The notes under the pieces: generated by a model | Told to the model about the DNA's origin: nothing | Databases searched by the model: none | What the model saw: only the letters and a program-made list of their open reading frames with translations | Translations under genes and position numbers: made by a program | Shown here: positions 1 to 5,850 of the stretch, one piece after another | Numbering within the stretch: position 1 is the first letter of the stretch | Layout: each line of letters opens with the position of its first letter | Assembly: GCA_023426865.1 (NCBI GenBank) | Contig: JAEZBT010000272.1 | Coordinates: forward strand, 1-5,850 | Source: Actinomycetes bacterium | GTDB taxonomy: Bacteria > Actinomycetota > Actinomycetes > Actinomycetales > Cellulomonadaceae | Reading direction: 5' to 3' | DNA: 5,850 nt

Positions 1-1
1 G

Positions 2-799
2 GCCGGCGCCGGCGAGGTCGGCACGCCCGACCCGGGCACGCCGCAGACCGCCACCGAGGCGGCCCACGAGGCGGGCTCGCAGAACGCCCCCACCCAGGAG
101 GTCGCCGGCGCCCCGACGGGCCCGGACGGGCGCACCCCGCTCGACGTCGTCGACGTCCGCACGGGCATGTTCGGCGCGGCCGACTCGGGCGACACGTCCG
201 GCTACGGCGGGCTGGTCAGGACGATCGCGATGCCGACCGCGAGCGAACGCCCCTACGGCGGCTGGTTCGACGAGGTCGTCGACATCCTCGCCGAGGTGCT
301 CGAGGAGGCCGGCACGCCCTTCGACGACGCGATCGAGAAGGTCGTCGTCGACCGCGGCGAGCTGACCCTGTTCGTGCGGCGCGAGCACGTCGTGCTCGTC
401 TGCCGGTCCCTGCGCGACGACCAGGACCTGCGCTTCGAGCTCGGCCTGGGCGTCTCGGGCGTGCACTACCCGGGCGACGCCGGCCGCGAGCTGCACGCCG
501 TCTACCACCTGTGCTCGGTCACGCACGGCCGTCGCCTCCGCCTGGAGGTCGCGGTGCCCGACGCCGACCCGCACGTCCCCTCCAGCGTCGGCGTCTACCC
601 GGGCCACGACTGGCACGAGCGCGAGACGTTCGACTTCTTCGGCATCGGCTTCGACGGGCACCCGGGCCTGGCCCGCATCGAGATGCCCGACGACTGGCCG
701 GGCCACCCGCAGCGCAAGGACTACCCGCTCGGCGGCATCCCCGTGGAGTACAAGGGCGCGCAGATCCCGCCGCCCGACCAGCGGAGGGCGTACAACTGA
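2..799 (+). CDS. nuoC: NADH-quinone oxidoreductase subunit C (30 kDa subunit), 5' partial
   Basis: NuoC is a cofactor-free peripheral-arm subunit of complex I that packs against NuoD and NuoB on the cytoplasmic side of the membrane. The diagnostic 30-kDa family signature is encoded at 617-727: EREtFDFFGIgFdGHP, then RIEMPDDW, GHPQRKDYP. The frame is open from the first complete codon (position 2) to the TGA at 797-799, giving 265 visible residues. The first in-frame ATG is at 167, but the codons before it encode DVVDVRTG, which runs straight into the conserved MFG...GDTSGYGGL block of actinobacterial NuoC. No in-frame ATG, GTG or TTG lies between 2 and 166, so the true start is probably upstream of the window. 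The first 45 or so visible residues are Ala/Gly/Pro/Thr-rich and probably disordered. The stop overlaps the nuoD start by one base. Family identity is near certain; only the 5' end is open. Confidence 0.96.
   Translation, partial: AGAGEVGTPDPGTPQTATEAAHEAGSQNAPTQEVAGAPTGPDGRTPLDVVDVRTGMFGAADSGDTSGYGGLVRTIAMPTASERPYGGWFDEVVDILAEVLEEAGTPFDDAIEKVVVDRGELTLFVRREHVVLVCRSLRDDQDLRFELGLGVSGVHYPGDAGRELHAVYHLCSVTHGRRLRLEVAVPDADPHVPSSVGVYPGHDWHERETFDFFGIGFDGHPGLARIEMPDDWPGHPQRKDYPLGGIPVEYKGAQIPPPDQRRAYN
783..788 (+). promoter_or_regulatory. Shine-Dalgarno site for nuoD
   Basis: GGAGGG lies inside the last codons of nuoC, 10 bases before the ATG at 799. It supports starting nuoD at 799 rather than at in-frame codons further upstream (from 511), where the reading is an arginine/proline-rich shadow of nuoC. 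Confidence 0.75.
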
Positions 800-2148
800 T
801 GACCCAGCAGACCCCGCACGCGAGCGCCCACATCGTCGACGAGGGTGCCGAGGGCGTCCCCACGTTCGAGGCCACCGGCGGCGACTGGTCGCAGATCGCC
901 GAGGAGGCGTCCCGTCTCGGCGAGGAGCGCATCGTCGTCAACATGGGCCCGCAGCACCCGTCGACCCACGGCGTGCTCCGCCTCATGCTCGAGATCGACG
1001 GCGAGACGGTCACCGAGGCCCGCTGCGGCGTCGGCTACCTGCACACGGGCATCGAGAAGTCGATGGAGTACCGGACGTGGACGCAGGGCGTGACCCTGTG
1101 CACGCGCATGGACTACCTGGCCCCGTTCTTCCAGGAGACGGCGCACTGCCTCGCGGTGGAGACGCTGCTCGGGATCACCGACGACGTGCCCGAGCGCGCG
1201 ACCGTCATCCGGGTCCTGCTCATGGAGCTCAACCGGGTCGGCTCGCACCTCATCGCGCTGGGCACCGGTGGCAACGAGCTCGGTGCGACGACGATCATGA
1301 CCACCGCGTTCACCGCCCGCGAGGAGATCCTGAGGATCTTCGAGCTGATCACGGGCCTGCGGATGAACCACGGGTTCGTCCGGCCGGGCGGCGTCGCGCA
1401 GGACATTCCGCCGGGCGCGCTCGACACGATCCGCGAGGCGCTGCCGCTGATCCGCGACTACATCGGCCAGCTCAGCGACCTGATGCTCGGCAACCCGATC
1501 TTCAAGGGCCGCCTGATCGGCGTCGGGCACCTGAACCTGGCCGGCTGCATGGCGCTGGGGATCACGGGCCCGGTGCTCCGCGCGACCGGCCTGCCCTACG
1601 ACGTGCGCAAGCACACCCCGTACTGCGGCTACGAGACGTACGACTTCGACGTCCCGGTCGCCACGGAGGCCGACTCGTTCGCGCGCGTCGTGCTCCGCGT
1701 CGAGGAGTCCTACCAGAGCCTGCGGATCGTCGAGCAGGCGCTCGAGCGGCTCCAGGCCATGGGCCCGGGCCCGGTGATGGTCGCCGACAAGAAGATCGCG
1801 TGGCCGGCGCAGCTCGCCATCGGCTCGGACGGCATGGGCAACTCGCTCGACCACATCAAGAAGATCATGGGCACCTCGATGGAGGCGCTCATCCACCACT
1901 TCAAGCTGGTCACCGAGGGCTTCCGGGTGCCGGCCGGCCAGGCGACGCAGTCGGTCGAGCACCCGCGCGGCGAGCTGCTCGCGCACCTGGTGTCCGACGG
2001 CGGCACGCGCCCCTACCGGGCGCACTTCCGTGACCCGTCGTTCAACAACCTGCAGGCTGTGTCGCTGATGTGCGAGGGCGGCATGCTCGCCGACGTCGTC
2101 GTCGCGGTGGCGGGGCTGGACCCCGTGATGGGAGGCGTGGACCGCTGA
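799..2148 (+). CDS. nuoD: NADH-quinone oxidoreductase subunit D (49 kDa subunit)
   Basis: NuoD forms most of the quinone-binding cavity of complex I together with NuoB, at the junction of the peripheral and membrane arms. The protein is 449 residues, normal for a stand-alone NuoD. The family signature GPQHPSTHGVLRL is at residues 50-62, followed by GYLHTGIEK (79-87) and TRMDY (102-106). By alignment from memory with Thermus thermophilus Nqo4, His57 and Tyr106 match His38 and Tyr87, the residues that hold the quinone headgroup. Further family blocks are DVRK near 268-271, GYETYDFDVP (277-286), MEALIHHFK (361-369), RGELLAHLVSDGG (390-402) and the C-terminal LDPVMGGVDR. The hydrogenase-type NiFe cysteines are absent, as expected in NuoD. 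The first 40 or so residues are poorly conserved. The ATG at 799 is chosen because of TGATG coupling to nuoC and a good upstream Shine-Dalgarno. The TGA at 2146-2148 shares its A with the nuoE start. Confidence 0.98.
   Translation: MTQQTPHASAHIVDEGAEGVPTFEATGGDWSQIAEEASRLGEERIVVNMGPQHPSTHGVLRLMLEIDGETVTEARCGVGYLHTGIEKSMEYRTWTQGVTLCTRMDYLAPFFQETAHCLAVETLLGITDDVPERATVIRVLLMELNRVGSHLIALGTGGNELGATTIMTTAFTAREEILRIFELITGLRMNHGFVRPGGVAQDIPPGALDTIREALPLIRDYIGQLSDLMLGNPIFKGRLIGVGHLNLAGCMALGITGPVLRATGLPYDVRKHTPYCGYETYDFDVPVATEADSFARVVLRVEESYQSLRIVEQALERLQAMGPGPVMVADKKIAWPAQLAIGSDGMGNSLDHIKKIMGTSMEALIHHFKLVTEGFRVPAGQATQSVEHPRGELLAHLVSDGGTRPYRAHFRDPSFNNLQAVSLMCEGGMLADVVVAVAGLDPVMGGVDR
2130..2135 (+). promoter_or_regulatory. 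Shine-Dalgarno site for nuoE
   Basis: GGGAGG sits in the final codons of nuoD, 12 bases before the ATG at 2148. It favours that start over the in-frame ATG at 2070, which would add 26 Arg/Gly-rich residues read out of frame through nuoD. Confidence 0.7.
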
Positions 2149-2983
2149 TGACGACGCTCACCTACGAGCCCTACGAGGGCGCCAAGGCGGAGCGGCTGAC
2201 CGCCGACGCGGCGGCCGTGCTCGCGCGGTACCCGGACCCGCGGTCGGCGCTGCTCCCGCTGCTGCACCTGGTGCAGTCGGAGGACGGGTTCGTCAGCCCG
2301 GACGGCATCGCGTTCTGCGCGGCGACGCTCGGCCTGACGACAGCCGAGGTCTCGGCCGTCGCGACGTTCTACAGCCAGTACAAGCGGCACCCGAACGGCA
2401 CGTACACCGTGGGCGTCTGCACGAACACGCTGTGCGCGATCATGGGCGGCGACGCGATCTTCGACGAGCTGTCCACCCGCCTCGGCATCGGGCACGACGA
2501 GACGACCGCCGACGGCGCGATCACGCTCGAGCGCATCGAGTGCAACGCGGCCTGTGACTACGCGCCCGTGATGATGATCAACTGGGAGTTCTTCGACGAG
2601 CAGACGCCGGAGTCGGCGGCCGCGATCGTCGACCGGCTGATCGCGGGTGAGCCGGTGGCCCCGACGCGCGGCGCGTCGTCGGTGTGCACCTTCAAGCAGA
2701 TGTCCCGCGTGCTCGCCGGGTTCCCCGACGGTCGGCAGGACGAGGGCCTCGGCGCCGGCAAGGCGACGCTCGAGGGCGTCCGGCTGGCGCGCCAGAAGGG
2801 CTGGACCGCTCCTGCCGCGCAGGCGCCCGGTGCGACCGCCGACGAGACGGAGGCCTCGGCCGCCGCCGCGGCGACGCCGGGCCTGGCGCACGGGCGCGAC
2901 TCCAGCGTGGACACGCCGTCCGCGCCGCCGTCGGGCGGCTCGGCCGACACCGAGACGGGCCGCAAGGCCTCCGAGGAGGCGTG

Positions 2984-2984
<1 letters not shown>
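2148..2984 (+). CDS. nuoE: NADH-quinone oxidoreductase subunit E (24 kDa subunit), with long C-terminal tail
   Basis: NuoE is a thioredoxin-like [2Fe-2S] subunit that binds cluster N1a next to FMN in the NADH-oxidising tip of complex I. The protein is 278 residues. An N-terminal helical region (about 15-70) ends in the family block VSAVATFYSQYKRHP (68-82). The thioredoxin-like fold follows, with the four N1a ligands: Cys91 and Cys96 (CTNTLC), then Cys132 and Cys136 (CNAAC). The block that follows, APVMMINWEFFD, is also typical. E. coli NuoE is about 166 residues, so the last 100 or so residues are an extension. Within it, CTFKQMSRVLAGFPDG (180-195) and a stretch to GW (218-219) resemble other actinobacterial NuoE proteins from memory. 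The final 60 residues are Ala/Pro/Ser/Glu-rich and probably disordered. Start at the ATG in TGATG, with a Shine-Dalgarno 12 bases upstream. The stop shares one base with nuoF. Confidence 0.97.
2973..2979 (+). promoter_or_regulatory. Shine-Dalgarno site for nuoF, closely spaced
   Basis: GAGGAGG is strong but very close to the start: 4 bases before the ATG at 2984, or 7 if only the first GAGG pairs. An in-frame GTG at 2981 would leave just one base, so the ATG is preferred. The two choices differ by a single residue. Confidence 0.6.
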
Positions 2985-4299
<1,315 letters not shown>

Positions 4300-4303
<4 letters not shown>

Positions 4304-5850
4304 CGACGACCACACCCGCTCCCGGCGCGAAGACCGGCGGGGCCGACGGGTCCGCGACCGCGGTCCCGCAGGTGACATTCATCATCGACGACGTCGAGGT
4401 GACCGTCCCCAAGGGCACCCTGGTCATCCGCGCCGCCGAGCAGCTCGGCATCGCGATCCCGCGGTTCTGCGACCACCCGCTGCTCGAGCCGGTCGGCGCC
4501 TGCCGCCAGTGCCTGGTGGAGGTCGCGGTCCCGGACCGCGAGGGCAACGTCCGGCCGATGCCGAAGCCGCAGGCCTCCTGCACGACCGAGGCGACGCCCG
4601 GCATGGTCGTGAAGACCCAGCGCACGTCGGCGGTGGCCGACAAGGCGCAGCACGGGATCATCGAGTTCCTGCTGGTCAACCACCCGCTCGACTGCCCGAC
4701 CTGCGACAAGGGCGGCGAGTGCCCGCTCCAGAACCAGGCCATGAGCAACGGACGCGGGACCTCACGGTTCCACGACGTCAAGCGGACGTTCCCCAAGCCG
4801 ATCGCGATCTCGACCGAGATCCTGCTCGACCGCGACCGCTGCGTCCTGTGCCAGCGCTGCACGCGCTTCTCGGAGGAGATCGCCGGCGACGCGTTCATCG
4901 CTCTCCAGGGGCGTGGCGGCGGCGCACCCGGCTTCGAGGTGCACGGCCTCCATGGCCAGCAGATCGGCCGGTTCGACCCGGGCGTGCTGGACTGGGCCGA
5001 GAGCGAGCCGGTCGAGGTGTACCGGGGCGTGCAGCCCGACGGCACCCCGATCAACGCCGCCATGGGCGTGCCCGAGCAGGACGTCGCGGGGCCGGTGGGC
5101 GCCGCGACCCTCGACACGTCGGGGCGTCCCTTCTCCTCGTACTACTCGGGCAACGTCATCCAGATCTGCCCGGTGGGCGCGCTGACGAACGCCGCGTACC
5201 GCTTCCGCTCCCGGCCGTTCGACCTGGTCTCGACGCCGGGCGTCGGCGAGCACGACGCCAACGGTGCGGCGATCCGCGTCGACCACCGGCGGGGCGTCGT
5301 CCTGCGCCGGCTGGCCGGCGACGACCCGGCCGTCAACGAGGAGTGGATCACCGACAAGGACCGCTTCGCGTTCGCGTGGCAGGGCCTGCCGGACCGGCTG
5401 ACGGTGCCGATGGTCCGCGACGTCGCCGCCGACGGCACGCGGGGCGAGCTGCGCCAGGCGTCCTGGGGCGAGGCGCTCGACCGCGCGGCCGAGGGTCTGG
5501 CGGCGGCCGCGGGTCGCGTGGGCGTCCTGCCCGGCGGCCGGCTCACTCTCGAGGACGCGTACGCGTACGCCAAGTTCGCGCGGGTCGCGCTCGGCACGAA
5601 CGACGTCGACCACCGCGCCCGGCCGCACTCGGCCGAGGAGGAGGCATTCCTCGCCCACCACGTCGCCGGTTCCCGGATGTCGGTGACGTTCGCCGACCTC
5701 GAGACGGCGCCCGCTGTGCTCCTCGTGGGCCACGAGCCCGAGGACGAGGGCGGCATCGTGTTCCTCCGCCTGCGCAAGGGCGTCCGCAAGGGACACGAGC
5801 GTGTGCTGTCGGTCGCGCCGTTCGCGAGCCGCGGGCTCGCGCGGCTGGAC
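4300..5850 (+). CDS. nuoG: NADH-quinone oxidoreductase subunit G (75 kDa iron-sulfur subunit), 3' partial
   Basis: NuoG carries much of the iron-sulfur wire from NuoF towards NuoD/NuoB. The frame runs open from the ATG at 4300 to the window end, showing 517 residues, perhaps 60% of a typical actinobacterial NuoG. After a disordered Thr/Gly/Ala-rich leader of about 24 residues, the ferredoxin-like domain holds N1b (Cys57, Cys68, Cys71, Cys94). N5 uses His128, Cys132, Cys135 and Cys141 (HPLDCPTCDKGGEC). N4 uses Cys181, Cys184, Cys187 and Cys290 (CVLCQRC, then QICPVGAL). The molybdopterin-oxidoreductase-like domain begins near 308 and continues out of the window. It lacks all four N7 cysteines, and about 60 extra residues lie inside the N4 region; both are listed separately. 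The start is set by the ATGA overlap with nuoF. Only a weak G-run (4289-4292) precedes it, so initiation may depend on ribosomes finishing nuoF. Confidence 0.96.
4909..5124 (+). other. Insertion between N4 cluster ligands of NuoG
   Basis: This stretch encodes residues 204-275 of NuoG. Between N4 ligands Cys187 and Cys290 there are 102 residues, whereas in Thermus or E. coli NuoG I recall a little over 40, giving roughly 60 extra. The segment starts GRGGGAPG, contains HGLHGQQIGRFDPG (215-228) and continues with Gly/Pro/Val-rich, Cys-free sequence. Only the QQIG part resembles the usual linker. It is probably a surface loop. The exact edges are uncertain because no alignment was run. Confidence 0.6.
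5245..5352 (+). other. Degenerate N7 iron-sulfur site in NuoG
   Basis: In NuoG proteins that bind the extra [4Fe-4S] cluster N7, the ligands follow C-x2-C-x3-C-x27-C, in actinobacteria typically VCEHCASGC and later a W-x-CDK motif. Here the same place reads VGEHDANGA and then WITDKDRF. The spacing is exact, but the ligand positions are Gly316 (GGC at 5245), Asp319 (GAC at 5254), Ala323 (GCG at 5266) and Thr351 (ACC at 5350). Surrounding residues are kept (EH, DHRRG, VLRRLAGDDPAVNEEW), so the fold is probably retained without the cluster. Confidence 0.85.

Noticed and set aside
1761..1772. Perfect 12-base palindrome GGGCCCGGGCCC.
   Set aside because: It encodes Gly-Pro-Gly-Pro within NuoD, has no loop or T-run, and is expected by chance at this GC content. 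It is not a terminator or operator.
721..2025. Minus-strand open frame of 434 codons opposite nuoD.
   Set aside because: It lies across the nuoC/nuoD junction, opposite strongly conserved nuoD. Its composition is Arg/Ala/Asp/His-heavy, as expected for an antisense shadow in high-GC DNA.
1077..2033. Plus-strand open frame of 318 codons inside nuoD.
   Set aside because: It is a different frame of the nuoD coding region and yields an Arg/Pro/Gly/His-rich product without motifs.
5245..5352. The lost N7 cysteines as a sign that nuoG is a pseudogene.
   Set aside because: The frame is intact, all other cluster ligands are present, and flanking residues are conserved. N7 is dispensable for electron transfer in other lineages.
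5555..5566. Perfect palindrome ACGCGTACGCGT.
   Set aside because: It encodes part of the conserved DAYAYAKFA stretch of NuoG. The symmetry follows from repeated GCG-TAC codons and no regulatory context is present.
4762..5796. Minus-strand open frame of 344 codons opposite nuoG.
   Set aside because: The plus strand clearly encodes NuoG with all its N1b, N4 and N5 ligands. The antisense product has no family motif and the biased composition of a shadow frame.

Overview
The window is one uninterrupted stretch of a bacterial nuo operon. It encodes peripheral-arm subunits of the proton-pumping NADH:quinone oxidoreductase (respiratory complex I, NDH-1). All genes are on the + strand in the order nuoC (5' end outside the window), nuoD, nuoE, nuoF, nuoG (3' end outside the window). 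Very high GC (about 70% or more by eye), near-exclusive G/C at third codon positions, separate nuoC and nuoD genes, a long acidic Ala/Pro-rich tail on NuoE and extended N-termini on NuoC and NuoG all point to a high-GC actinobacterium. A Micrococcales relative such as the Cellulomonas group is plausible, but that is an inference from general resemblance and was not tested.

Layout: positions 2-799 hold nuoC, 799-2148 nuoD, 2148-2984 nuoE, 2984-4303 nuoF and 4300-5850 nuoG, which is still open at the window end. There are no intergenic gaps. C/D, D/E and E/F each share one base in TGATG, and F/G overlap by four bases in ATGA. This suggests one polycistronic mRNA with translational coupling and therefore stoichiometric output. 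No promoter, terminator, RNA gene, repeat array or mobile element was found inside the window.

Function: NuoF takes hydride from NADH on FMN and passes electrons to cluster N3. NuoE holds the off-path cluster N1a. NuoG carries N1b, N4 and N5 of the electron wire. NuoC and NuoD form the connection to the membrane arm, and NuoD supplies much of the quinone pocket. The ligands for N1a, N3, N1b, N4 and N5 are all visible, as are the NuoD quinone-site His and Tyr, so the core machinery looks functional.

The most notable observations are both in NuoG. First, the site that binds the extra cluster N7 in many bacteria keeps its exact spacing, but all four cysteines are replaced (Gly316, Asp319, Ala323, Thr351), so N7 should be absent. 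Second, about 60 extra residues lie between the third and fourth cysteine ligands of N4. Otherwise this is an ordinary complex I operon. I see no sign of a new kind of system.
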